From: CAVRXQ01 sp963849105
GTDB lineage: Bacteria; Actinomycetota; Acidimicrobiia; Acidimicrobiales; Bog-793
Direction: 5' to 3'
NCBI GenBank assembly: GCA_963849105.1
Contig: CAWKGD010000006.1
Location: 248,001-312,000 of the forward strand
Length of the DNA: 64,000 bases
Of the stretch, positions 1 through 10,619 are shown piece after piece (position 1 is the first letter of the stretch; each line of letters opens with the position of its first letter). The position numbers and the translations under genes were made by a program. The notes beneath the pieces are model-generated. The model ran no database searches. It worked only from the letters and a program-made list of their open reading frames with translations, and was not told where the DNA came from.

Positions 1-1106
1 GGGCGCACCCGGTGGAAGATCGACTGGTGGTATGGGACGCGGGTCAGCCGTTCGTTGTCGTACTCGTAGGCGACGCACAGCTTCACCTGTTCGAGCTCCG
101 ACAACACGTCAAGCTTCGTGAGGGCGATTTCCGAGATCGAGTTGAGGCGCACCGCATGACGCAACATCACGAGATCGAGCCAGCCCGGTCGTCTGCGCCG
201 GCCGGTATTCGTCCCGTACTCACGGCCGCGGTCGACGAGCACGTCCGCGACCTCACCGTCGACTTCTGTCGGGAATGGCCCCGAGCCGACCCTCGTGATA
301 TACGCCTTCGCGATGCCGACGACGCGGTTGATGTCGCGCGGCCCGACGCCGGATCCGACGCACGCTCCTCCCGCCGTTGGGTTCGATGACGTCACGAAGG
401 GGTAGGTGCCGTGGTCGAGGTCCAAGAAGGTTGCTTGCGCGCCCTCGAGCATGATGTTGTCGCCAGCTTCGAGCGCCTCGTGCACGAGCCCCACGGTGTC
501 GCCGATCATCGGCGCCAGGCGCGGAGCGATCTCGCCGAGATAGCGCATCGTGATGTCACGCTCATCGATCGGCAGCCGGTTGAACACCTTGGTGAGGATG
601 GCGTTCTTCTCGCGCAAAACGACATCGAGCTTCTGGCGGAAGATCTTCTCGTCCAACAGGTCCTGCACTCGGAGCCCGATGCGGGCGGCCTTGTCTGCGT
701 AGGCGGGACCGATGCCCCGTTTCGTGGTGCCGAGTTTGTTCTTGCCGAGGGAACGCTCGGTCGCCCGGTCGATCTCGTAGTGGTACGGCATGATCAGGTG
801 AGCGTTGCCCGACACGACGAGCCGCGACGTATCGACGTCGCGGGCTTCGAGAGCGGCGCACTCCTCCAACAGGACGGCAGGATCGACGACGACGCCGTTA
901 CCGATCACCGGGACGGTGTCGGGGTAGAAGACGCCGCTCGGCACGAGCTGCAACGCGAAGGTCTCGTCGCCGATGACGATGGTGTGTCCGGCGTTGTGCC
1001 CGCCCTGGTAGCGCACGACGAGCCGCATATCCTTCGCGAGGAGATCGGTGAGTTTTCCCTTCCCCTCGTCGCCCCACTGCGTCCCGACCACGACGGTCGC
1101 GGGCAC
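1..1106 (-). CDS. purA: Adenylosuccinate synthetase, 3' end beyond the left edge
   Basis: Catalyses the GTP-dependent joining of IMP and aspartate, the first committed step from IMP to AMP, in the cytoplasm. The N-terminus reads VPATVVVGTQWGDEGKGKL, the family's GTP-binding signature with the catalytic Asp and Lys, followed by the conserved QGGHNAGHT motif and, further on, GPAYADK. About 368 of the usual 425-430 residues are present, so the C-terminus lies outside the window. The GTG start at 1106 is chosen because it gives the standard N-terminus and is preceded by AAGGGAG about 5 bases upstream. Antisense open frames across this gene are GC-rich shadows. Confidence 0.96.
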   Translation of the reverse strand, partial: MPATVVVGTQWGDEGKGKLTDLLAKDMRLVVRYQGGHNAGHTIVIGDETFALQLVPSGVFYPDTVPVIGNGVVVDPAVLLEECAALEARDVDTSRLVVSGNAHLIMPYHYEIDRATERSLGKNKLGTTKRGIGPAYADKAARIGLRVQDLLDEKIFRQKLDVVLREKNAILTKVFNRLPIDERDITMRYLGEIAPRLAPMIGDTVGLVHEALEAGDNIMLEGAQATFLDLDHGTYPFVTSSNPTAGGACVGSGVGPRDINRVVGIAKAYITRVGSGPFPTEVDGEVADVLVDRGREYGTNTGRRRRPGWLDLVMLRHAVRLNSISEIALTKLDVLSELEQVKLCVAYEYDNERLTRVPYHQSIFHRVR

Positions 1107-1281
1107 CCGACTCCCTTCGCTCGACGAGCCCGATCCTACTTATGAGGTCTTGGGGACCTCGGGCTGCACGATCGTGGGCGGCTTCCGGACGATCTGGCGG
1201 ATCGTGTGTGATCATGTTTCGATTTGGTCACGTGGCGATAAATGACGGCGCCAAGAGGCGAATCTGGGTATGGAGGCGACG

Positions 1282-1524
1282 ATGTTCGCATTCTTGAGGC
1301 TCCCCGCGGCTGGTCTGCTCTTTTTCGTCAGCGCGTGGTTCTTGATGCTGTTCGCCGGCGTCGTGGCGACCAACGTGGGGATCCGGCCGTTCGGCTACGT
1401 GACATCGATGATCTGCACGATCGCCATCTGGCTTGCGATCGTGCCTGCGGTGACCGCCGTCGCCCGCAAGCGCTGGGCAATGGGGCGATGGAAGAAGTTC
1501 GGGCGCGTGAAAGTCCGCGTCTGA
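1282..1524 (+). CDS. Small two-helix membrane protein of unknown function
   Basis: An 80-residue protein with two strongly hydrophobic stretches (about residues 5-30 and 42-63) and a basic C-terminal tail (KKFGRVKVRV), so probably an integral membrane protein with the tail in the cytoplasm. I do not recognise a family. The start at 1282 is preferred over an ATG at 1270 because GGAGG sits at 1272-1276, five bases before it; the earlier ATG overlaps that ribosome-binding site. The gene stands alone between the divergent purA and the oppositely oriented methyltransferase. Confidence 0.6.
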   Translation: MFAFLRLPAAGLLFFVSAWFLMLFAGVVATNVGIRPFGYVTSMICTIAIWLAIVPAVTAVARKRWAMGRWKKFGRVKVRV

Positions 1525-1541
1525 ACGTTTGGTCACGTCGG

Positions 1542-2138
1542 CTACGTCCGTAAGGCGCTGAGGAGGACGACCCCGCGGCGGCCCCGGCCCCGGGTGTCGA
1601 CCCTCACCTGATCGAACCCGCTCGCTTCGAGTTCATCCGCCATCTCTTTCGCGAACCCGGCGGTGAACCCGTGCCCGCGATGACCCCGCGCCTTTTGGCG
1701 GAGCGACCTTTCGACGATCACGACCCGGCCACCCGGCGCGAGCACACGTCGGATCTCTTTGAACGCCGCGGTGGGGTCGTCGAAATGGTGGGCGGAGCGG
1801 ATCGCGAAAGCGACCGAGGCTTCACCATCGTCGAGCGGAATCGCCTCGGCGAGACCCTTGAGCCAGCGGATCCGAACGCGCTCGGGTCCGTGCGTGAGCC
1901 AACGGGCGAAACTCAGCATGACCGGGGTCGGGTCGACGCCGGCCACCGTGGCTCCCTTGCGCGCCGCGGCGCGCGACGCCGTCCCCGGTCCGCATCCAAG
2001 ATCGACGACGCTGTCGGAACCGACGATCTTCGCCGCCTCAACCGCGGACTCGGCAAAGGGGCGCGCGCCGATCGGCATCGTGGCTGCGCTCACCACTTCG
2101 TAGAGGAATATTGCGGAACGTCGCAACGGCCCCGCCAT
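1542..2138 (-). CDS. Class I SAM-dependent methyltransferase
   Basis: A 198-residue methyltransferase of the UbiE/Methyltransf_11 type; the substrate cannot be told. The SAM-binding motif I (VVDLGCGPGTASRAAARKGA) lies near residues 42-61, an acidic end of strand 2 follows (VAGVDPT), and the post-II region reads VAFAIRSAHHFDDP, then LAPGGRVVIVE. The start at 2138 has GGAGG eight bases upstream; reading further upstream in this frame enters the clpB gene in a non-coding phase. It lies downstream of clpB on the same strand, 91 bases away, so it may be read through from the heat-shock operon. Confidence 0.85.
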   Translation of the reverse strand: MAGPLRRSAIFLYEVVSAATMPIGARPFAESAVEAAKIVGSDSVVDLGCGPGTASRAAARKGATVAGVDPTPVMLSFARWLTHGPERVRIRWLKGLAEAIPLDDGEASVAFAIRSAHHFDDPTAAFKEIRRVLAPGGRVVIVERSLRQKARGHRGHGFTAGFAKEMADELEASGFDQVRVDTRGRGRRGVVLLSALRT

Positions 2139-2229
2139 CTCCGCCACCTCCGATCGATCGATCGAGCCCTGCCGAGATCCTCGCCGCCGGTCGCGCGCTG
2201 CGAAAGTGGCGAATTCCCCTTTTCGGCCC

Positions 2230-4719
2230 CTACGAGAAGACGAACTCGCCGTTCTCCACCCCGACATGCACGGTCGCGCCGTCGGTGAACTTGCCTTCCA
2301 AGAGTGCGAGCGCGAGCGGGTCACCGATGTCGCGCTGGATGACGCGACGGATCGGCCTCGCCCCGAACTGGGGATCGAAGCCACGCTCGGCGAGCAGCAA
2401 CACTGCTTCCGGCGGAACGTCGAGGCCGATGTCGCGCTCCGCGAGCCTTGTCTCGAGGACTTTCAGCTGGATGTCGACGATCGCGACGACGTCGGATTTA
2501 TCGAGCGCCCGGAACCGCACGATCTCGTCGATGCGGTTCACGAACTCGGGTTTGAAGAAATCGATCGGTTCGCCGCGCAGATTCGAGGTCATCACCAACA
2601 CCGTGTTCGTGAAGTCGACCGTTCTGCCCTGTCCATCGGTCATCCGGCCGTCGTCAAGCACCTGCAACAGAACATTGAAGACGTCAGGGTGGGCCTTTTC
2701 GATCTCGTCGAGGAGGATCACCGCGTACGGGCGTCGGCGCACCGCCTCGGTGAGTTGACCGCCCTCTTCGTAACCCACGTACCCCGGCGGGGCGCCGATG
2801 AGCCGCGCGACGGTGTGCTTTTCCTGGTACTCGCCCATGTCGATGCGCACCATCGCCCGCTCGTCATCGAACAGAAAGGCCGCGAGCGCCCGGGCGAGCT
2901 CGGTTTTGCCGACGCCAGTGGGGCCGAGGAAAAGGAACGAGCCGATCGGCCGATTCGGGTCCGACAGCCCGGCACGGCTGCGCCGGATCGCGTTCGAAAC
3001 GACGGACACCGCGTGGTTCTGACCGATCACGCGTTCGCGCAACACGTCCTCCATGCGGACGAGCTTGTCGACCTCACCCTCCAAGAGCCGCGAGACCGGG
3101 ATCCCCGTCCAGCGTGCGACGACTTCCGCGACGTCTTCGGCGTCAACCTCTTCCTTCAGCATTTTCTGGCGCTCTTGCAATAGGGCCAGCTTCTCCGTCG
3201 CCTCGGAGACCTCGCGTTCGAGTGAGGGGAGTTCGCCATAGCGAATCGCGGCCGCCGCGTCCAAATCACCGTCGCGCTCTTTGCGTTCGGCCCCACCGCG
3301 TCGTTCCTCGAGCTTGGTCTTCAGCCCGCGGATCGAGGCGATGGCGTCCTTTTCCGCCTGCCAATGGGCGATCATCGCCGATTCCTGCTCACGCAGATCG
3401 GCGAGCTCGGACTCGATCCGTCCCAGTCGCTCTTTCGACGCGGCGTCGGTCTCTTTCTGCAGCGCGACCCGTTCGATTTCGAGTTGGCGGATCCGGCGCG
3501 AGATGACGTCGATCTCGGTCGGCATCGAGTCGATCTCGATGCGGAGACGGCTCGCCGCCTCGTCGATCAGATCGATCGCCTTGTCGGGAAGGAAGCGACC
3601 CGTCACGTAACGGTCTGAGAGCACCGCCGCTGCGACGAGCGCCGCGTCCTGGATGCGCACACCGTGATGGACTTCGTAGCGTTCCTTCAATCCGCGCAGG
3701 ATCGCGATCGTGTCTTCGACCGAGGGCGGACCGACATAAATCGGCTGGAACCGCCGCTCGAGCGCCGCGTCCTTTTCGATGTGCTTCGTGTACTCATCGA
3801 GCGTTGTCGCACCGATGAGGTGCAGCTCGCCACGGGCGAGCATCGGTTTCACGATGTTCCCGGCGTCCATCGCGCCTTCCGCGGCACCGGCACCGACGAT
3901 CGTGTGCAGCTCGTCGACAAAGCTGATCACGTCGCCCTCGGAGTCGACGATCTCGCGCAGTACCGCGCGCAATCGTTCTTCGAACTCGCCGCGGTACTTC
4001 GCGCCGGCCACCATCGCCGAAAGATCGAGCGCGACGATCCGCTTGTTGCGCAGCGATTCGGGGACGTCGCCCTCGACGATGCGGTTGGCGAGACCCTCGA
4101 CGATTGCCGTCTTTCCCACCCCCGGCTCACCGATCAAGACCGGGTTGTTTTTCGTTCGCCGCGACAGCACCTGGATAACACGGCGGATCTCCTCGTCGCG
4201 GCCGATGACAGGGTCGAGCTTTCCCTGACGCGCCGCCGCCGTCAGGTCGCGGCCGTACCGCTCGAGGGCGCGAAAGGTCTCCTCAGGATTGACGCTCGAC
4301 ACCCGGTGCGAGCCGCGGACCTGCCGCATCGCGTCCAAGAGCGCGGCTCGATCGACGCCGAGCTCGTTCGCGAACGCGAGCAGGACGTGTTCGATCGACA
4401 AGAAGTCGTCACCCATCTCAGACCGGGTCGCGTCAGCGCGGTCAAGACCCTCGCGCGTCTCTGGGGCGAGCTCGGAGGCACTTCCGCCGATCGCGCGGGG
4501 CAAGCGATCGAGCTCGTTCAACAGGCGATTGCGGGCCGAGAGACGGTCAGCGCCCATCTGCTCCAAAAGAGACGGGGCGATCCCGTCTGGTTGGTCGAGC
4601 GCGGCGAGCAGCACGTGCGCCGGGGTGATCTGCGCGTGGTGCCGCCCGGTCGCGAGCGATTGCGCCTGTTCGATCGCGTCGCGGGTCTTCAGCGTCCAGC
4701 GGTTCGGGTCGATCGCCAT
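2230..4719 (-). CDS. clpB: ATP-dependent disaggregase ClpB
   Basis: Hexameric AAA+ chaperone that rescues aggregated proteins together with DnaK. Visible in order: Clp N domain (residues 1-145), first AAA+ module with Walker A GEPGVGKT (197-204), a coiled-coil middle domain rich in charged residues, a second AAA+ module with Walker A GPTGVGKT, and the sensor region FKPEFVNRIDEIV. At 829 residues it is somewhat short. Most of the difference is a gap of about 20 residues between MTSNL and FKPEF in the second AAA+ module. It begins one base after the hspR stop codon, so it is the last gene of the heat-shock operon and is probably controlled by HspR. Confidence 0.97.
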   Translation of the reverse strand: MAIDPNRWTLKTRDAIEQAQSLATGRHHAQITPAHVLLAALDQPDGIAPSLLEQMGADRLSARNRLLNELDRLPRAIGGSASELAPETREGLDRADATRSEMGDDFLSIEHVLLAFANELGVDRAALLDAMRQVRGSHRVSSVNPEETFRALERYGRDLTAAARQGKLDPVIGRDEEIRRVIQVLSRRTKNNPVLIGEPGVGKTAIVEGLANRIVEGDVPESLRNKRIVALDLSAMVAGAKYRGEFEERLRAVLREIVDSEGDVISFVDELHTIVGAGAAEGAMDAGNIVKPMLARGELHLIGATTLDEYTKHIEKDAALERRFQPIYVGPPSVEDTIAILRGLKERYEVHHGVRIQDAALVAAAVLSDRYVTGRFLPDKAIDLIDEAASRLRIEIDSMPTEIDVISRRIRQLEIERVALQKETDAASKERLGRIESELADLREQESAMIAHWQAEKDAIASIRGLKTKLEERRGGAERKERDGDLDAAAAIRYGELPSLEREVSEATEKLALLQERQKMLKEEVDAEDVAEVVARWTGIPVSRLLEGEVDKLVRMEDVLRERVIGQNHAVSVVSNAIRRSRAGLSDPNRPIGSFLFLGPTGVGKTELARALAAFLFDDERAMVRIDMGEYQEKHTVARLIGAPPGYVGYEEGGQLTEAVRRRPYAVILLDEIEKAHPDVFNVLLQVLDDGRMTDGQGRTVDFTNTVLVMTSNLRGEPIDFFKPEFVNRIDEIVRFRALDKSDVVAIVDIQLKVLETRLAERDIGLDVPPEAVLLLAERGFDPQFGARPIRRVIQRDIGDPLALALLEGKFTDGATVHVGVENGEFVFS

Positions 4720-4720
4720 A

Positions 4721-5125
4721 TCACGGCCTCCGCAGACGGGTCACGACGGCGACCGGAGGCTGGGCGGGCCGTACCGGCACAATCTCGCGCCGGTACTGGC
4801 GGTGCGCGCGCTGCAGCGCCTCGTCCGCTGCCACGCGCAATGCTTCGAGCTGTGCTCGCAACCCGGCGACCTCCGCCTCGAGTGCGAGGATCCGTCTGAC
4901 GCCTTCGAGGTTCACCCCCGCAGCAGTCAGCGCGTTGATCCGCTGCAGCTGCGCGATGTCCTCGTCGGAGTATCTGCGGCTCCCGCCACCGGTGCGCTCG
5001 GGATCGAGCAGGCCCTTGCGCTCGTAGATCCGAAGGGTCTGAGGGTGCACGCCGGCGAGCTCCGCGGCGATCGAGATGACGTAGAGCGCCCGAGGACCGT
5101 CTTGAGGCGTTGCGCGTCGTGCCAT
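4721..5125 (-). CDS. hspR: MerR-family heat-shock repressor HspR
   Basis: A 134-residue repressor of the dnaK operon in actinobacteria; it uses DnaK as co-repressor and binds HAIR sites. The MerR winged helix-turn-helix is clear: YVISIAAELAGVHPQTLRIY, then ERKGLLDPERTGGGSRRYSD. A leucine-rich coiled coil (about residues 80-108) follows, then a Pro/Arg-rich tail. The gene lies between dnaJ (gap of two bases) and clpB, the usual actinobacterial arrangement, which gives autoregulation through the operator at 8779-8799. Confidence 0.95.
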   Translation of the reverse strand: MARRATPQDGPRALYVISIAAELAGVHPQTLRIYERKGLLDPERTGGGSRRYSDEDIAQLQRINALTAAGVNLEGVRRILALEAEVAGLRAQLEALRVAADEALQRAHRQYRREIVPVRPAQPPVAVVTRLRRP

Positions 5126-5127
5126 CG

Positions 5128-6219
5128 TCAGACTCCGAGGTACGTGCGCGGCGATGCGACCGTCGCTTTTTGCAACGCCTCGAGCGCCTTGCGCTCTTGT
5201 TCGGAGAGTTCGTTCGGCACCGCGACCTCGACGCTGACGAGCAGGTCGCCGACCTGTGAACCCTGGTGGATCCCTTTGCCGCGCACACGCAACGTCTGGC
5301 CGTTCTTCGTGCCGGGCGGGATTTTCAACGACACCGGTTTGTCGAGCGTCGGCACGGTGATCGTCGCTCCGAGCGCGGCTTCGGGGTAGGTGACCGGAAC
5401 GGTCAAAGTGAGATTGCGTCCGCGCCGACCGAAGAGGCGGTGCGGCGCGACGTGCAGGGTGACGTAGAGGTCGCCCGGCGGGCCGCCTTCTTGGCCCGGT
5501 TCGCCGCGCCCTTTCACCCGGATCCGCTTGCCGTCGTCGACGCCGGCGGGAACCCGGACCTTCACCCTGCGCTCACGACGCTCATAGCCGGTGCCAAAGC
5601 ACGTCGGGCAGGGGTCGACGATCTTCGTCCCGCGCCCTCCGCACTCGGGGCAGGTGGTCGAGAGCGAGAACATCCCCTGGTTGTCGTTGATCACTCCTGT
5701 CCCGCCACAACGCGGGCAGACGATCGGGCTCGTGCCGGGTCGCGATCCGCTCCCGCCGCAGGTGTGGCAGGCGACCCGTGTCGTCACGTTCACCGTGGTC
5801 ACGACGCCTTGGATCGCGTCGTCGAACGACAGGTGCAGCTCGGCCTCGACATCGTCGCCACGCCGCGGACCGAAGACGGTCGAGGAGCGTCGGTTCGTGC
5901 TGCCCGAACGGAAGATGCCACCGAACAGGTCGGAGAGGTCGCCGATGTTGAAGTCGAATCCACCCGCACGCGAAAAGCCCGGACCTGCGGCGCCGAGTCG
6001 GCGAACCTCGTCGTATTCCTTCCGCTTTTCCGCGTCGCCGAGCACATCGTACGCGGCGGAGATCTCCTTAAAACGGTCCTCGGATCCCGGATGCGCGTCC
6101 GGATGATATTGCTTCGCAAGTTTGCGATAGGCGCGCGTGATCTCCTTCTCGGTCGCCTCAGGTCGGACGCCAAGCGCTTTGTAGTAGTCGGTTTCGAACC
6201 ACTCGCGCTGCGCGGTCAT
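5128..6219 (-). CDS. dnaJ: Chaperone DnaJ (Hsp40)
   Basis: Co-chaperone that delivers unfolded protein to DnaK and stimulates its ATPase. The J domain is at residues 9-75 with the HPD motif in KQYHPDAHPG. A Gly/Phe-rich segment follows (GGFDFNIGDLSDLFGG), then a zinc domain with four CxxCxGxG repeats (CHTCGGSG, CPRCGGTG, CPECGGRG, CPTCFGTG), and the C-terminal substrate domains. The length of 363 is typical. It lies between grpE (7-base gap) and hspR (2-base gap) in the heat-shock operon, so this is the HspR-linked DnaJ copy. Confidence 0.97.
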   Translation of the reverse strand: MTAQREWFETDYYKALGVRPEATEKEITRAYRKLAKQYHPDAHPGSEDRFKEISAAYDVLGDAEKRKEYDEVRRLGAAGPGFSRAGGFDFNIGDLSDLFGGIFRSGSTNRRSSTVFGPRRGDDVEAELHLSFDDAIQGVVTTVNVTTRVACHTCGGSGSRPGTSPIVCPRCGGTGVINDNQGMFSLSTTCPECGGRGTKIVDPCPTCFGTGYERRERRVKVRVPAGVDDGKRIRVKGRGEPGQEGGPPGDLYVTLHVAPHRLFGRRGRNLTLTVPVTYPEAALGATITVPTLDKPVSLKIPPGTKNGQTLRVRGKGIHQGSQVGDLLVSVEVAVPNELSEQERKALEALQKATVASPRTYLGV

Positions 6220-6226
6220 GTGGGCC

Positions 6227-6840
6227 TCAGCCCTCCACCTTCACCATCGCCGGACGCAGGACGCGGCCGTGCAGCCGGTACCCGGCGCGCATCACCTCGC
6301 TCACACTTTCGTGATCGGTTTTTTCTATAACGTCTGCGTCGTCGACTTCGGCGTGCTTCGCTGGCACATGCGCCACGGCGTCGTGGATCTCCGGGTCAAA
6401 TGCGACACCAGACTCGTCGATTCGCTTGAGACCTTCCTTTTCGAGGATCTTGCGCAACAAGGCGTCAATCTGCGCGAGCGCTGCCCTCAACTGTTCACTG
6501 CTCGCTTCGTCGTTCTCGGTGTGCGCGAGCGCGAGGTCGAGCGCGTCGAGCACGGGGAGCAGCTGTTCGATGAGTCCTTCCGAGGCGCGCCGCAAGAGAT
6601 CTGTCTGTTGGCGGATCGTCCGCTTGCGGTAGTTCTCGAACTCGGCCTGCAGACGCTGCAACATCTCGAGGTACTCGTCGCGCTGCTTGGCGACCGGGTC
6701 GGCTGGCGCCTCTTCGCGCGCGGTCGACGCGCTCGTCTTTGCCTGTACGGCCTCGTCCTCAACGGGTTCGCCGAGAGTTTCGTGTCCCTCGCTCTCAGGG
6801 TTCGGCTCGTCTGGTCGGTCGGCGAGGCGTCGGTTCGGAC

Positions 6841-6844
<4 letters not shown>
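6227..6844 (-). CDS. grpE: Nucleotide exchange factor GrpE
   Basis: Dimeric exchange factor that releases ADP from DnaK. It has an acidic, disordered N-terminus (about 55 residues), a long helix (EYLEMLQRLQAEFENYRKRT), and the C-terminal beta domain ending in GYRLHGRVLRPAMVKV, which is the GrpE signature. Length 205. Its ATG overlaps the dnaK stop codon in an ATGA overlap at 6841-6844, indicating translational coupling and fixing the start. Confidence 0.96.
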
Positions 6845-8688
<1,844 letters not shown>

Positions 8689-8767
8689 CGCTGCCGCCTC
8701 CATACTCTCGTTCCCATGCCCGCAGCAACCCGCTGACGGAGCCCCGACGACCTACTTGTCAGCACAC

Positions 8768-8799
8768 AGTGTAACAAAGTTGAGCGTGTCATTGTCAAG
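8768..8799 (-). promoter_or_regulatory. dnaK operon promoter with HAIR-like HspR operator
   Basis: On the minus strand TTGACA (8793-8798) is followed after 18 bases by TTACAC (8769-8774), a good sigma-70-type promoter about 80 bases before dnaK. Overlapping the -35 box is an inverted repeat at 8779-8799. It reads GTTGAGC, seven bases, TGTCAAG on the plus strand, against the HAIR consensus CTTGAGT-N7-ACTCAAG. Ten of fourteen positions match and the seven-base spacing is exact. A bound repressor here would block RNA polymerase. Its position next to an operon that encodes hspR supports the assignment. Confidence 0.75.
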
Positions 8800-8915
8800 T
8801 TGCCGCATCTGGCATCTGGTATCTGGGCCGGGCACCCGGGACATCTTCCCCACAGCCGGGGCGCCTGATCCCATTTCGCGGTCAAACGGCCATGTCAGCG
8901 CCCCCTTCGACTGGA

Positions 8916-8927
8916 TACCCTTTCCCC
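8916..8927 (+). promoter_or_regulatory. Candidate leaderless -10 box of gpmA
   Basis: TACCCT at 8916-8921 is followed by six bases and then the GTG at 8928, the spacing at which transcription would begin on the start codon. No Shine-Dalgarno-like sequence lies between. Confidence 0.4.
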
Positions 8928-9671
8928 GTGCCGACGCTCGTCCTGCTCCGCCACGGTGAGAGCGAGTGGAATGCGACCAACCTCTTTACCGGCTGGGTCG
9001 ACGTCGATCTTTCCGAACGGGGTGAAGCAGAAGCCGTAGAGGCGGGTCGCCTGCTTGGCGAGGAGCCCGGTCTCAACTTCGACGTCGTCTACACATCGGT
9101 GCTCACCCGGGCGGTCCGGACAGCTGACCTTGCACTTTCCGTTGCGGGCAAGACCTATCTGCCGGTGCACCGACACTGGCGACTGAACGAACGCCACTAC
9201 GGAGCGCTCCAGGGCACGAACAAGAAGGAGGCCGCCGAACGCTACGGCGCCGACCAGGTGAAGGCCTGGCGCCGCGGTTACCGAACCCCGCCGGCGCCGG
9301 TCAGCCTCGACAGTCCGTACCACCCGGTGAACGACCCGCGCTATGCCGACGTCCCCCCCGACGCGCTTCCAGCTGCGGAGTGTCTGGCCGACGTGGTCGA
9401 ACGCATGGTGCCGTACTACGAGGACCGCATCGCAAGGGATCTTCTCGAAGGAAAGGCTGTCCTCGTCGTTGCGCACGGCAACAGCCTGAGGGCGATGGTG
9501 AAGTACCTGGAGCACATCTCCGACGACGACATCATTGATCTCGACATCCCGACAGGCGTGCCGCGGATCTACGACCTCGACGAGAAGCTCCACGTTCGCT
9601 CGGCGCGATATCTCGGGGATCCAGAAGCCATCCGTGCCGCGGCAGAGGCCGTCGCGCGTCAGGCGGGTTGA
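8928..9671 (+). CDS. gpmA: 2,3-bisphosphoglycerate-dependent phosphoglycerate mutase
   Basis: Interconverts 3- and 2-phosphoglycerate in glycolysis through a phosphohistidine. The phospho-acceptor motif LVLLRHGESEWN is at the N-terminus; FTGWVDVDLSERG, RLNERHYGALQG and the second catalytic His in VVAHGNSLRAM are all present. The GTG at 8928 gives 247 residues, matching the family; an ATG at 8892 would add 12 residues rich in Ser/Pro without homology. A -10-like TACCCT lies six bases before the GTG, which favours a leaderless message from this start. It is divergent from dnaK. Confidence 0.95.
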   Translation: MPTLVLLRHGESEWNATNLFTGWVDVDLSERGEAEAVEAGRLLGEEPGLNFDVVYTSVLTRAVRTADLALSVAGKTYLPVHRHWRLNERHYGALQGTNKKEAAERYGADQVKAWRRGYRTPPAPVSLDSPYHPVNDPRYADVPPDALPAAECLADVVERMVPYYEDRIARDLLEGKAVLVVAHGNSLRAMVKYLEHISDDDIIDLDIPTGVPRIYDLDEKLHVRSARYLGDPEAIRAAAEAVARQAG

Positions 9672-9708
9672 CGGCTCCCACTCAGAAGACCGAGCTAACC
9701 GTGCGTCC

Positions 9709-10275
9709 TTACTCGCGGAAATTCTCAAAATAGCGGCTCGGTGTTGGTCCGCGCTGGTTCTGGTACTTCGAGCCGAGCACCGACGAGCCGTAGGGGTGAT
9801 CTGCTGGAGAGGTCATCCGCAAGAAGCTGATCTGTCCAATCTTCATACCGGGATAGACGGTGATTGGCAGATTCGCGACATTCGATAGCTCGAGCGTGAG
9901 GAATCCGTTGAATCCCGGGTCGACGAAGCCGGCGGTCGTGTGGATCAGAAGGCCGAGGCGTCCGAGGCTCGACTTGCCTTCAAGCCTGCCGACCAAGTCG
10001 TCGGCGAGCGCGACCCGCTCCAACGTCGCGCCGAGGACGAACTCACCTGGGTGAAGAATCAGCGGTTGGTCCTCGACGATTTCGACAAGCTCAGTCAGAT
10101 GCTCCTGGTTCACCTTGACGTCGATCACCCGCTCGGAGTGGTTGCGAAAAACACGAAAGTACCGGTCGACACGCAAGTCGATCGATGAGGGCTGCAGCGA
10201 CGCTTCATCGAACGGATCGACCACGATTCGTCCTGCAGCGATCTCGTCGCGAATGCTCCGGTCAGAAAGGATCAT
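9709..10275 (-). CDS. dcd: dCTP deaminase, probably bifunctional (dUMP-forming)
   Basis: Converts dCTP towards dUMP for thymidylate synthesis. The 188-residue protein starts MILSDRSIRDEI; the core reads GKSSLGRLGLLIHTTAGFVD, then GFNGFLTLELSNVANLPIT, GMKIGQISF and HPYGSSVLGSKYQ. The TAGFVDPGF form is that of the bifunctional dCTP deaminase/dUTPase of mycobacteria rather than the E. coli deaminase; this is by family comparison. The start at 10275 gives the canonical N-terminus; an upstream in-frame start adds nine residues without homology. It is convergent with gpmA. Confidence 0.94.
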   Translation of the reverse strand: MILSDRSIRDEIAAGRIVVDPFDEASLQPSSIDLRVDRYFRVFRNHSERVIDVKVNQEHLTELVEIVEDQPLILHPGEFVLGATLERVALADDLVGRLEGKSSLGRLGLLIHTTAGFVDPGFNGFLTLELSNVANLPITVYPGMKIGQISFLRMTSPADHPYGSSVLGSKYQNQRGPTPSRYFENFRE

Positions 10276-10351
10276 GATCGGAGCGAACAGTACTGTGGGC
10301 AAAGCGGTCGGGTCCCTGGAAACGTAGCTCGCGCACCGGTCGAACCCAACT

Positions 10352-10425
10352 GCGGGCGTAGTTCAGAGGCAGAACATCAGCTTCCCAAGCTGAGAACGCG
10401 GGTTCGATTCCCGTCGCCCGCTCCA
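10352..10425 (+). tRNA. tRNA-Gly (anticodon CCC)
   Basis: Cloverleaf with acceptor GCGGGCG (10352-10358) pairing with CGCCCGC (10415-10421), anticodon stem TCAGC/GCTGA around the loop TTCCCAA, and T-loop GGTTCGATTCC. The 3' CCA is encoded (10423-10425), unlike in the tRNA-Ile of this window. Confidence 0.96.
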
Positions 10426-10619
10426 GGACTTACGAATCAACTCACATTACGAATCAACTCGCAGCTCACGGGCCACTTCTAGGCATCAGATAGCCATAGC
10501 CGCGAGCGCCACGCTCGCGGCTTCCACGAAGCTCAACGGAATGCCCGCAGCCTGGACCATCGTCTTCGCCGCAAGATCCACAGCCGCCTCACTACGCCTA
10601 TCGGACAGACCGAACCAGA

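Noticed and set aside
2150..2166. GATC-rich run upstream of the methyltransferase gene
   Set aside because: Four GATC in a row is short and common in this GC-rich background; no further structure.
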